In this document: positions 7,681 through 16,352 of the stretch, piece after piece | Layout of the letters: every line of letters starts with the position of its first letter | Position numbering within the stretch: the stretch's first letter is position 1 | Source: Nocardia aurantiaca | GTDB lineage: Bacteria; Actinomycetota; Actinomycetes; Mycobacteriales; Mycobacteriaceae | DNA: 64,000 nucleotides | Direction: 5' to 3' | NCBI RefSeq assembly: GCF_009708175.1 | Contig: NZ_WMBB01000012.1 | Location: forward strand, 124,001 to 188,000 | Position numbers and translations under genes: made by a program | Notes under the pieces: generated by a model | Told to the model about the DNA's origin: nothing | Seen by the model: the letters and a program-made list of their open reading frames with translations, nothing else | Database searches by the model: none

Positions 7681-9032
7681 TCGGACATGGTCACGGCCTC
7701 GGCGAGCAGGTCCGCCGTCGAGAGCAGCTGCTGCTCGGTGTGTTCGGAGGTGATGAAGAAGCGCAGTCGCTCCTTGCCCACCGGGACCGCCGGGGCCGAA
7801 ATGGCCCCGGCGTACACGCCGCGCTGCAACAGGGTGGCCGAGACGAATCCGGCCCGGAGCTCACCCGGCACGATCACCGGTAGGATCGGAGTGCCCTGGG
7901 AGTCACCGAGATTCAGCTCCCGTTCCCGCAGCGCGGCATCGAAGAGGCGCGCGTTGTCCCACAGCCGGGTGACCCGCTCCGGCTCGGCCTCGAGCACATC
8001 CAGTCCGGCCAGCGCGGCGGCGATGCCCGAGGGCGCGGGCGCGCCGGTCAGCATGGCCACACCCGGCGCACTGGACTTCATCGCGCCGATGAGGTCGGAG
8101 TCGGCGGCGATGAAGCCGCCGACGCTGCCGAGCGCCTTGGACAGCGTGCCCATCCAGATGTCCACATCCGCCCCGGCCATGCCGAAGTGCTCGCGAATGC
8201 CGTGCCCTGTCGGGCCGAAGACGCCGAAGGAGTGCGCCTCGTCCACCATGACAGCGCAGTCGAATTCTCTTGCGATGGCGGCCAATTCGGCGACGCGGCC
8301 GACGGTGCCGTCCATGGAGTAGTGGCCTTCCACCACTACCAGCGCGCGGTCGAACCCGGAGCGGGACATCTTCAGCACCGACCGCAACGAGTCGGGGTCA
8401 TTGTGCCGGAAATTGATCCGACGGCAGCCGGCCCACTGCGTGCCCGACACCACGCTGCCGTGGATCAGGCTGTCGCAGAAGGCCACATCGCCCTCGCGCA
8501 ACAGGAAGCCGATGACGCCGGCATTGGTGAGGTAGCCGCTGGTGGTCACCATGGCGTCGCCGACGTCGTAGATCCCGGCCAGCCGCTGCTCGAGACGGCC
8601 GTACAGCGGGATCTCCCCGGAGACGATCCGGCTGGCCGACGCCGACGCGCCGTACTGGTCCAGCGCCTCCTTGGCGGCCCGCACCACCCCGGGATGGCTG
8701 GACAGCCCCAGATAGTTGTAGGCGCTGAAGTTCACCAGGTCGGTGTCCAACGCCCGGATCACGGTGTCGTTCGAGCCGGTTCGCGGCAGGAACAGCGGGT
8801 TCGGCATCCCGGACTGCTCGTAGACGGCCGCGATGGCGGACTGCTTCATCACGGCCGCGGCGACGTCGGGGTGGTCGGTGAACTGGCGGCCGGGACCGCG
8901 CCGCGGCCGGGCCGGACGGCTCGCCGCGACCGGCTTCGTCTCCTTGACGCCATTGCCGGCCGTAGTGCCGCCATTGCCGATCCCATTGCCCGCCAGCAGC
9001 TTTCGCGCCAGATCGCGTGCGGACTCGGTCAT
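7653..9032 (-). CDS. Alpha-oxoamine synthase (AONS/Fum8-like), PLP-dependent
   Basis: A 459-residue PLP enzyme of the alpha-oxoamine synthase family (8-amino-7-oxononanoate synthase, 2-amino-3-ketobutyrate CoA ligase, serine palmitoyltransferase). These condense an amino acid with an acyl thioester, losing CO2. Visible: NFSAYNYLGLSSHP, SGSTRIVSG-like segment SASASRIVSGEIPLYGRLE, the cofactor Asp in VMVDEAHSFGVFG, and the Schiff-base Lys in GTLSKALGSVGGF. The first 60 residues are a Gly/Asn- and Arg/Pro-rich extension absent from BioF, possibly for docking. The ATG overlaps the PKS stop by 4 bp (ATGA). No biotin genes are nearby. The likely role is to take the chain from the PKS acyl carrier protein and release it as an alpha-aminoketone, as proposed for Fum8 in fumonisin synthesis (inference). 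Confidence 0.85.
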   Translation of the reverse strand: MTESARDLARKLLAGNGIGNGGTTAGNGVKETKPVAASRPARPRRGPGRQFTDHPDVAAAVMKQSAIAAVYEQSGMPNPLFLPRTGSNDTVIRALDTDLVNFSAYNYLGLSSHPGVVRAAKEALDQYGASASASRIVSGEIPLYGRLEQRLAGIYDVGDAMVTTSGYLTNAGVIGFLLREGDVAFCDSLIHGSVVSGTQWAGCRRINFRHNDPDSLRSVLKMSRSGFDRALVVVEGHYSMDGTVGRVAELAAIAREFDCAVMVDEAHSFGVFGPTGHGIREHFGMAGADVDIWMGTLSKALGSVGGFIAADSDLIGAMKSSAPGVAMLTGAPAPSGIAAALAGLDVLEAEPERVTRLWDNARLFDAALRERELNLGDSQGTPILPVIVPGELRAGFVSATLLQRGVYAGAISAPAVPVGKERLRFFITSEHTEQQLLSTADLLAEAVTMSDQLPAAMAD

Positions 9033-12000
9033 GCCGGCACCGCCTCGGCGCCGCCGACCAGAAGTTCGGCCGCGCGCGCTCCGGCCTGCTGGAGGGTGAA
9101 GGACCGCCCGACCTTCATCGACATCAGGTCCACGCCGAGCGTCTTGCTCACCAGCGCACCGAATTCCACCGCCATCAGCGAGTCCAGGCCCAGTTCCGGC
9201 ACCGGCACGGTCAGATCGATGGAGTCGGCGTCGACACCCATGACCACGGCCAGCTGTTCGGCCAGCATGTGCGCCACCACGTCGGCGCGCTTCTGCTCGT
9301 CGAGTTCCCGCAGCGCCGCCACCAATTGCGAGGCGGCCGAATTATCCTGCACCGCGGCGGCGATGCGCTCGGCCGTGCGCCCGGTCATGCCGTACCAGGA
9401 GACCGTCGAGGCCACCCGCGACCAGTCGATCGGAATGATGGACGCCTGGTGGTGGATGCCGAGTTCCAGGGCCTTCTCCAGGTATTCGGCGCCCTCCTCC
9501 ATATCGATCGGGTCGAACCCGGCGGTGCGCAGGTAGCGGGACACGTATTCGTCCTCGGCCATGCCGCCGCCGGACATATGACCCCAGCCGACGGCCAGCG
9601 CCGTGCCGCCCTCGCGCACCACCACGTCGGCGGTGGCGTTGAGCGCGAGATTGGCGGCGGTGTAGGCGTACTGGCCGATGCTGCCGAAGATGGTGCTGCC
9701 GGAGGAGAACAGCACGAACATGTCGAGTTCGGCGCCGGCGGCCTCGATGCCGTGCCGCAGTGCGATCACGCCCTCGACCTTGGGGCGATACACCGTGGCG
9801 AGGCTGTCGCGGCTCATATCGGGGACGCGCTTGTCGTCCAGCGTGCCCGCGGTGTGGAAGACGCCGCGCAGCGGGTGCTCCGCGGTGTGCGTCCGCGCGA
9901 TGACCGCGGTCATGGCGTAGGCGTCGGTGACATCCACCCGCTCCTCGACCACCTCGACGCCCTGCTCCTGCCAGACGGCGAGCTGGGTGCGGGCGGCCTC
10001 GGTGGTCGCGCCGCCGCGCCCGAGCAGCGTGAGCCGCCGCGCGCCCCGGCCCACCAGCCAGCGGCCGATGGCCAGGCCGAAGGCGCCGAAGCCACCCGTG
10101 ATCAGGTACTGCGCCGCCGGATCCACGGTGACCGCCGGAATCATCGGACGCACCCGCGGCGCTTCGGATTCCAGGCTGATCGCGATGCGGCCGAAGTGCG
10201 CCGACCGGGCCACGTCCTCGAACGCCCTGGCCACGTCCGCGGCGTCGTACAGCTCGTAGGGCAGGTACCGGTAGTGCCCGGACGCCAGCTTGTCGTGCAC
10301 GCCCTGCACCAGCTCGCCGGTGGCCCGCCGCTTGAATGCCAGCATGCGGTCCAGGTCGAAGGAGTGGTAGGAGAGGTTCTTGTCGAAGTAACCCAGGTCG
10401 AGGACGCCGCCGCCGTAGATGTCGGCCTTGCCGATCTCGACGATGCGACCGAATTCGGCCACCGCCTTGAAGTTCCGGCGCAGGATCTCCCCGGGCGCGG
10501 TGCTGATCACCACGTCCGCGCCGCGGCCGCCGGTGAGGCCGAGGACGTCGTCGGCGAAGTTCAGTGAGCGGGAGTCCAGGGCGTAGTCCGCGCCCTGCGA
10601 CAGGATGTAGGCGCGGCGCTCGTCACTGCTGGCGGTGCCGATCACGGTGGCGCCGTGCAGTTTCGCGATCTGCACGGCCGCCGAGCCGACGCCGCCCGCC
10701 GCGCCGTGCACCAGCACCACATCGCCCGCCCGCACCCGCGCCAGCTCCAGCAGCGAGTGCTCGGCGGTGGCGAAGGCCACGGTGCTGGTGCATTGGCCCA
10801 CCTCGGTGCTGTCGGCGACCCGGGTGACCAGGTCGGCGTCGGTGGTGTGAAAGCGGGAGACCATGCCCTTGGAGGTGAGGAACACCCGGTCGCCCACGGC
10901 CAGATTGTCGACCTCCGAGCCGATTCGGACGACGACGGCGTCGGCCTCCATACCGGGTTCGGTGCCGTAGAAGGTGCCCGCCATCTCGCGCTCGCCGAGC
11001 ACGCCGATGACCTTGAGCGGGTCCTTGTAACCGAGACCGATGGCCAGGATCCGCACCTCGACCTCGGTCGCCGCCGGCGCGCGCCGCTCGCAGCGCCTCC
11101 ACGCCAGCCGCGACAGCACTCGCGACTTCGGCAGCTCCAGGCGGAAGTTCGCCTCCGGATCGGTGAGCGGCTCGGCCTGGTCCAGGGCCTCCAGCCGGTC
11201 GGGCAGGGTGGCGGCGACCACCGTCACCCAGCGCAGGCCGTTGCGCAGCACCACCTCGTCGGAGTGGTCGTAGGTGAAGGCGCCCGCAATGGCGAGCTCG
11301 GCGGCCAGATCCGCCTCGGCCACGTCGGGATCCACGTCGATGAGCCGCCAGCGCAGCCGCGACTGCTCGTTGAGCAGCACCCGGCGGGCGCCCGCCAGCG
11401 CCGCGTGGGACGGATTGGGCGCGGCGTCCTCGTCCGGGTGCGCGAAGGCGCGCTCGGTGACCAGGGAGACGTGCAGGGAACCGTCACCGGTCATGGGGAT
11501 CTCGTCGCCACGCTGCTGCAGCCAGTCCTCGAGGAAGCCCTCGATCGTGACCGCCACCCGGCGCAGCGTCCAGAGCGCGTCCAGGTCGGTGTAGTCCGAG
11601 CCCGCCACCAGGACGATGTGTGTGCGTTCGACACCGCTCAATGCCACGATCTGCGCAAGCCGGTCGCGCACAACGGCTTCCAGATCCTCGCGGTTCGGGT
11701 CGCCGACCGCCAGCACCTCGCCGTGCGCCGTCGTGCCCGCGATGAACGAGGCGCGGGCGCCGACCTCGGCCGCGAGGTCGACGGCCAGCGTGTAGGCGGC
11801 GTCGGGGGAGGGCAGGCCGCTGATGTCCACGGGTTCCCGCATGTCCCAGCGGTCTTCGTAGAAGTAGTCAGTGAGCCGTTGCAGCGCACCGCGATCCGGG
11901 TTGATGGCGCCCAGCCGCAGACCGATGATCCGCATGACCACGTTCTGTTCGGCATCGAGCAGGTCGTAGTCGCAGGTGAGGTCTTCGGCGCTGTGCAGAC

Positions 12001-15000
12001 GCGCCACCACCGTCACCTGATCGGGGATGGGCGCGAACACCCGCACGCCCTCCACCGCGACCGGGACCAGCGCGCCCCGTTCGGCATTCGGGGCGGCGGC
12101 CAGGACCGCTCCGAAGCACTGCACGGCCGCGTCGACCACCGCCGGGTGGACCAGATGGCCGCTGTCGCGGGCGATGCCGCCGTCCAGGGTGGCGACCACG
12201 GTATTGCCGGACACCCGCAGCTCGGTGGCGCGGCGGAAGGCCGGACCGTAGTCGAGGCCACGCGCGGCGAAGGCGGTGTAGTAGGCGTCCGGATCGATGG
12301 CCAGCATCTCATCGGTGTCCGGCAGGTCGGCCTTGGTGGGCTCGTACGTGCCTTCGACGAGGCGACCGGTGGCATTGATGGTCCAATTGGTGCTCGCGGG
12401 CTCCCGCGAGCGAATGGTGAACCGTCGTGTGGATTCCTCCACGTGCAGTTCCACCACCGGCGCCATGCCCTCGTCCACCACCAGCGGCGCGAGGAAGCGG
12501 ACGTCCTCGACGGCCACCCGGGTCGATTCGGTGCGCAGCGCCGCCGCGCTCAGGGCGGCGTCCAGATAGGCCGCGCCGGGCAGGATGCGGGAGCCGCCCA
12601 CCACATGGTCGGCCAACCACGGCAGATCGCCGACGCTCAGCTGGATGCGCCAGGCGGTGGTCGGGTCCTCCAACACCGGATCGCCGAGCATGCGGTACGT
12701 GCCGGGCGTGCCGTACTTGAGCTGCTGCATGCCGACCAGCTCGAGGCGCAGGCGAGTGCGCTGCCATGGGTAGCGTGGCAAATCGACATGCCGGGTGACC
12801 AGATCGCCGAAGAGGGCGTCGATATCCAGCACGCCCGCGGTGTACAGGCCGGCCACGGTCTGCCGGATGCTCTCGTCGTCGGCCTGCTTGCGGTTGAGAG
12901 TGGCGACGGTGGTGCCGGTCTCGCTCGCGCCGATGAGGATTTCGCGAATGTTCGCGCCCAGCACCGGATGCGGGCCGACCTCCAGGAAGACCCGGCTGCC
13001 CGCACCCACCAGCTCGGTGATGGCGTCGGCGAAGCGCACCGGCTGTCGGACATTGGCGCACCAGTACTCGGCGTCCCAGTCGCCCGCGGTGACCCGGGCG
13101 CCGGTGACGGTGGACCACAGCGGGATTCGCGGGTCGGCGAGCTCCAGATCGGCGAGCGCCGAGCGGAGCTCATCGAGGATGGGATCCATCAGATAGCTGT
13201 GATAGGGCACCTCGACCTGTAGTCGCCGCGCGAAAACGCCCTGCGCGGTGAGGGATTCGGCGATCTCGTCCAGCCGCTGCTCCTGGCCCGCCAGGGTGAC
13301 CGCGCTCGGGCTGTTGATCGCGGCGATGCTGACCAGCTCGTCGCCCTCGATCAACGCCAGCGCCGCGGCCTGGGCCAGGCCGATGGCGAGCATGCCGCCC
13401 GACCCGGCCGTGGTGGCCTGCAACCGAGCGCGGTGATAGCTGACCAGCAGCGCGTCCCGCAGCGAGAGCATCCCGGTGACATAGGCGGCCGACACCTCGC
13501 CGACGCTGTGGCCGACCACGGCGGCGGGCCGGATCCCGAGTTCCTCGAGCAGCGCGACCAGCGCCACCTGGATCAGGAAGTTGGCGGGCTGGGCCACCGC
13601 GGTCGTGGTGACCCGCGACTCCTCCTCCGGCCGCAACAGCTCCTCGACGATGGACCAGCCCGCGATCTCTCGGAACACCGCGTCGATCCGCTCGGCCTCG
13701 GCGGCGAAAGCGCCTCCCGCGGTGAGCAGTTGGCGGCCCATGGCCCACCACTGCGGACCCATGCCGGTGAACACGAAAACCGGTTCGGGCGCCTTGCGGG
13801 CGATCACCTTGGCGGTGCGGCCCTCGCCATTGGCGAATTCGACCAGCGCCCGCACCAGGTCGGCGTCGTCACCGAAGCTCAGGCCAGCCCGCACGGCATG
13901 GTGCTGGCGGCGTGTCCACGCCGCCTCGGCCAGCCGCGCGGGTTCGGCCCCGGCCGCGATGAGTTCGGCGAAGCCGCGAGCCAATTCGCGGACGGCGGTG
14001 TCATTGCGCGCCGAGAGCGGCAGCACGCCATAGTGTCTGGGCTCGCGTCCGGGCGCGTCGGCCGCGACGTACTCCTGGAGGATCACGTGGGCATTGGTGC
14101 CGCCGTAGCCGAAGCCGTTGACCGCGACGGTCATTCGCGTATCGGATGCGACCGGCTGCGCCTCCAATTGCAGCGTCAGCCCCAGCTCTTCGAACGGGAT
14201 ATCCGGGTTGGGCTCGTTCAGCCAGCCCTGCGGCGCGATGGTGCGATGGGTGATGGCCAGCGCCGACTTGATGACGCTGGCGATGCCGGAGGCCGCCTCG
14301 GTGTGCCCGAGCTGCCCCTTCACCGAGCCCACGCCCAGCGGTTCGGTGCGGCCCTCGACCTGCCCGTAGGCGCGGCCGATGGCCCGCAGTTCCAGCGGGT
14401 CGCCCACCGGCGTGCCGGTGCCGTGCGCCTCGACGTAGGTGACCTCGTGCGGCGCGATACCCGCCCGCTCGGTCACCGTCCTGGCCAGTGCCTCCTGCAG
14501 ATCGGCATTGGGGACGGTGATGGCGGTGGTACGCCCGTCCTGATTGGATCCGGTGGCCTTGACCACCGCGTAGATCCGGTCCCCGTCGCGCTCGGCGTCT
14601 TCGAGCTTCTTCAGCACCACCATGCCCGAGCCCTCACCGCGGCCGTAGCCGTCGGCGGCGGCGTCGAAGGGCTTGCTGCGGCCGTCGGCGGCCAGGAAGC
14701 CGCCCTTGCACATGGAGACGAACACCTCCGGTTGCAGCAGCAGCGTGACGCCGCCGGCCAAGGCCACCTCACAGTCGCCGTTCTCCAGCGCCTGGCAGGC
14801 CAGGTGGAAGGCCACCAGTGAGGACGAGCAGGCGGTGTCCACCGTGAGAGCGGGGCCGATCATGTTGAGCGCGTAGGCGATCCGATTGGAGATCATGGTG
14901 TACGACGCGCCCGCCGCGGTGTGCATGTCCACCCACGGCAGCGCCGCGTTGGTATTGGACATCGCCATCTGGTCAAGCGTGAAGGCCCCGACGTACACAC

Positions 15001-15352
15001 CGATCGGCGCGCCCGAAACCCGGCCGGCGATGCCGGCGTCGTCCAGCGCTTCCCAGGCCACCTCGAGGACCAGCCGCTGCTGGGGGTCCATGGCCGCGGC
15101 CTCGCGCGGCGAGATGCCGAAGAAATCGGGGTCGAAGGCCCACGGATCGCCGGTCATGAAGGCGGCCCGCTTGGTGTACATGCGCCCCGGCGTGCGCTTG
15201 TCCGGGTCGTAGTACCGGCGGTAGTCCCACCGGTCGGACGGGATCTCCATGACCCCGTCGTCTTTGTTGATGATGAAGTCCCAGAACGATTCCGGTGAAT
15301 CGATACCACCGGCGTAGCGGCACCCGATTCCGACAATGGCAATGTCAGACAC
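9029..15352 (-). CDS. Highly reducing type I polyketide synthase, KS-AT-DH-ER-KR-ACP
   Basis: Start is the GTG at 15352: GAGGAG lies 5 nt upstream and the product opens with SDIAIVGIGCRYAGG. About 2107 residues. KS (1-425): VDTACSSS, VEAHGTGT, KGQLGHTEAASG, so catalytic Cys-His-His are intact. AT (530-830): GHSVGE near 615 and, at the specificity site near 717, the unusual VPYHSY. DH (900-1150): HVVGGSRILPG and HPAVVDAAVQ. A linker with structural KR (1150-1415). ER (1415-1740): HGAAGGVGSAAVQ. KR (1750-1960): TGGFGAFG and QYAYTAAN. ACP (2015-2090): ELGLDSLMAVE. There is no methyltransferase, thioesterase, reductase or condensation domain. One module with every reductive domain and no neighbours suggests iterative synthesis of a saturated chain. 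The missing release domain is supplied, presumably, by the overlapping alpha-oxoamine synthase. Confidence 0.95.
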   Translation of the reverse strand: MSDIAIVGIGCRYAGGIDSPESFWDFIINKDDGVMEIPSDRWDYRRYYDPDKRTPGRMYTKRAAFMTGDPWAFDPDFFGISPREAAAMDPQQRLVLEVAWEALDDAGIAGRVSGAPIGVYVGAFTLDQMAMSNTNAALPWVDMHTAAGASYTMISNRIAYALNMIGPALTVDTACSSSLVAFHLACQALENGDCEVALAGGVTLLLQPEVFVSMCKGGFLAADGRSKPFDAAADGYGRGEGSGMVVLKKLEDAERDGDRIYAVVKATGSNQDGRTTAITVPNADLQEALARTVTERAGIAPHEVTYVEAHGTGTPVGDPLELRAIGRAYGQVEGRTEPLGVGSVKGQLGHTEAASGIASVIKSALAITHRTIAPQGWLNEPNPDIPFEELGLTLQLEAQPVASDTRMTVAVNGFGYGGTNAHVILQEYVAADAPGREPRHYGVLPLSARNDTAVRELARGFAELIAAGAEPARLAEAAWTRRQHHAVRAGLSFGDDADLVRALVEFANGEGRTAKVIARKAPEPVFVFTGMGPQWWAMGRQLLTAGGAFAAEAERIDAVFREIAGWSIVEELLRPEEESRVTTTAVAQPANFLIQVALVALLEELGIRPAAVVGHSVGEVSAAYVTGMLSLRDALLVSYHRARLQATTAGSGGMLAIGLAQAAALALIEGDELVSIAAINSPSAVTLAGQEQRLDEIAESLTAQGVFARRLQVEVPYHSYLMDPILDELRSALADLELADPRIPLWSTVTGARVTAGDWDAEYWCANVRQPVRFADAITELVGAGSRVFLEVGPHPVLGANIREILIGASETGTTVATLNRKQADDESIRQTVAGLYTAGVLDIDALFGDLVTRHVDLPRYPWQRTRLRLELVGMQQLKYGTPGTYRMLGDPVLEDPTTAWRIQLSVGDLPWLADHVVGGSRILPGAAYLDAALSAAALRTESTRVAVEDVRFLAPLVVDEGMAPVVELHVEESTRRFTIRSREPASTNWTINATGRLVEGTYEPTKADLPDTDEMLAIDPDAYYTAFAARGLDYGPAFRRATELRVSGNTVVATLDGGIARDSGHLVHPAVVDAAVQCFGAVLAAAPNAERGALVPVAVEGVRVFAPIPDQVTVVARLHSAEDLTCDYDLLDAEQNVVMRIIGLRLGAINPDRGALQRLTDYFYEDRWDMREPVDISGLPSPDAAYTLAVDLAAEVGARASFIAGTTAHGEVLAVGDPNREDLEAVVRDRLAQIVALSGVERTHIVLVAGSDYTDLDALWTLRRVAVTIEGFLEDWLQQRGDEIPMTGDGSLHVSLVTERAFAHPDEDAAPNPSHAALAGARRVLLNEQSRLRWRLIDVDPDVAEADLAAELAIAGAFTYDHSDEVVLRNGLRWVTVVAATLPDRLEALDQAEPLTDPEANFRLELPKSRVLSRLAWRRCERRAPAATEVEVRILAIGLGYKDPLKVIGVLGEREMAGTFYGTEPGMEADAVVVRIGSEVDNLAVGDRVFLTSKGMVSRFHTTDADLVTRVADSTEVGQCTSTVAFATAEHSLLELARVRAGDVVLVHGAAGGVGSAAVQIAKLHGATVIGTASSDERRAYILSQGADYALDSRSLNFADDVLGLTGGRGADVVISTAPGEILRRNFKAVAEFGRIVEIGKADIYGGGVLDLGYFDKNLSYHSFDLDRMLAFKRRATGELVQGVHDKLASGHYRYLPYELYDAADVARAFEDVARSAHFGRIAISLESEAPRVRPMIPAVTVDPAAQYLITGGFGAFGLAIGRWLVGRGARRLTLLGRGGATTEAARTQLAVWQEQGVEVVEERVDVTDAYAMTAVIARTHTAEHPLRGVFHTAGTLDDKRVPDMSRDSLATVYRPKVEGVIALRHGIEAAGAELDMFVLFSSGSTIFGSIGQYAYTAANLALNATADVVVREGGTALAVGWGHMSGGGMAEDEYVSRYLRTAGFDPIDMEEGAEYLEKALELGIHHQASIIPIDWSRVASTVSWYGMTGRTAERIAAAVQDNSAASQLVAALRELDEQKRADVVAHMLAEQLAVVMGVDADSIDLTVPVPELGLDSLMAVEFGALVSKTLGVDLMSMKVGRSFTLQQAGARAAELLVGGAEAVPA

Positions 15353-15450
15353 TACGTCTCCTCGGCAAAACAGAACGAACCTGGTGATCCCCCCCGAGGA
15401 AATGCGGCCCGGCCCGACCCCGATCGGGTCCGAGCCCTCCACCGCATCCG

Positions 15451-16083
15451 TCAGCCTGCGCTGACCCGTGCTGCCGGTCGCAGCATGAAGTTCAGCTCCG
15501 GACCCTTACTCCCGATTCGGGTCCGGGCGGCCCGCTCGAAGCCGAAAGGCTCGTAGTAGCGGACGTTGTCGTCCTTGCAGATTCCGCACACCGCACGTCC
15601 GGCGGCGTCGGCGTCGGCGATCAATCGGGACGTGAGCGCGCGGCCCACACCCGCGCGCTGGGCCTGCGGATCGGCGCCCAGATAGACCATGTAGTCGTGC
15701 GGCTCGACGGGCGCGCTGCGGGCGATGGCGGCATCCACCTCGATCCCGCGCCGGGTCGCGCCCGGACCCATGGCCCAGAGCAGCTGGGGACCCGAAATCG
15801 CCTCCCGCCATGCGGGACTGCGGTACCCGTGTGGAATCCAGAGCAGCGCGCCGACGATTTTGTCGTCGACCAGTGCCACGGTGGCCGCGTCGGCGGGCAG
15901 GTAGCGGTGCTTGATGAGGATGCGAAGCATGCCCGGCGTGCGCCGGCGTCGTACTTCGGGATTGGGGAAGACGTAGTCCTCGATCGGATCGTCGGACTCG
16001 AAGGCCAGGGCGATGACCCGGACCATGTCTTCGATGTCGGCCTCCGTGGCGCGGCGAACGACCGGTGCACCCGACTGAACCAA
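15451..16083 (-). CDS. GNAT family N-acetyltransferase
   Basis: A 210-residue GNAT protein. The acetyl-CoA-binding motif A is YLGADPQAQRAGVGRALTSRL (about residues 135-155, with the pyrophosphate loop Q-R-A-G-V-G), followed by the motif B region NVRYYEPFGFE near the C-terminus. It is 98 bp upstream of the PKS on the same strand, with no obvious terminator between them, so it is probably the first gene of the GNAT-PKS-AOS unit. In that setting it could N-acetylate the predicted aminoketone, as tailoring or self-protection (inference). Other roles for GNATs are equally possible from sequence alone. Confidence 0.85.
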   Translation of the reverse strand: MVQSGAPVVRRATEADIEDMVRVIALAFESDDPIEDYVFPNPEVRRRRTPGMLRILIKHRYLPADAATVALVDDKIVGALLWIPHGYRSPAWREAISGPQLLWAMGPGATRRGIEVDAAIARSAPVEPHDYMVYLGADPQAQRAGVGRALTSRLIADADAAGRAVCGICKDDNVRYYEPFGFERAARTRIGSKGPELNFMLRPAARVSAG

Positions 16084-16155
16084 AACTGTCCCTTACGTTT
16101 TCATGCCCGTGAACGCCCGACCACGATGACGGACAATCTGCCTGTCTGTTGTCCC

Positions 16156-16167
16156 TACCAGACGGTA
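16156..16167. promoter_or_regulatory. TACC-AGAC-GGTA operator-like palindrome
   Basis: Inverted 4-bp arms around a 4-bp centre, about 75 bp upstream of the GNAT-PKS-AOS unit. Short palindromes of this kind are common TetR-type sites. No regulator gene for the cluster is adjacent, so the binder is unknown. Confidence 0.35.
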
Positions 16168-16182
16168 ACCGCATAGGCTACT

Positions 16183-16201
16183 TACGAGTAGGCTACTCGT
16201 A
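16183..16201. promoter_or_regulatory. Perfect 9-bp inverted repeat TACGAGTAG-G-CTACTCGTA
   Basis: A 19-bp exact palindrome with a single central G, in the 269-bp divergent region between the GNAT-PKS-AOS unit and the TerD gene at 16353. The half-site TAGGCTACT also occurs as a direct copy 15 bp upstream (16174-16182), so a dimer plus a second half-site may be bound. The surrounding bases are AT-richer than the genes. A transcription-factor site is the simplest reading. Confidence 0.5.
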
Positions 16202-16352
16202 CGTTACTGATCATGCGACCGATTGGTGTTGTGGCATAAAACGATTCGTCGGGGGATGGCCTGGCGCTGTGGGATGTCCTAGGGTTCGCGCGCGTAGAAG
16301 CGATATCTCTTCGTTTCACTCAGACGGCCCAGGGATCCCATAAAGTGGGAGC

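Noticed and set aside
7653..9032. BioF (biotin synthesis) identity for the alpha-oxoamine synthase
   Set aside because: No bioA, bioB or bioD neighbours, an N-terminal extension, and direct overlap with a PKS gene make BioF less likely, although the family motifs alone would allow it.
9017..14821. Several long plus-strand frames (up to 855 residues) across the PKS
   Set aside because: They are antisense shadows of the PKS domains; the minus strand carries all conserved motifs.
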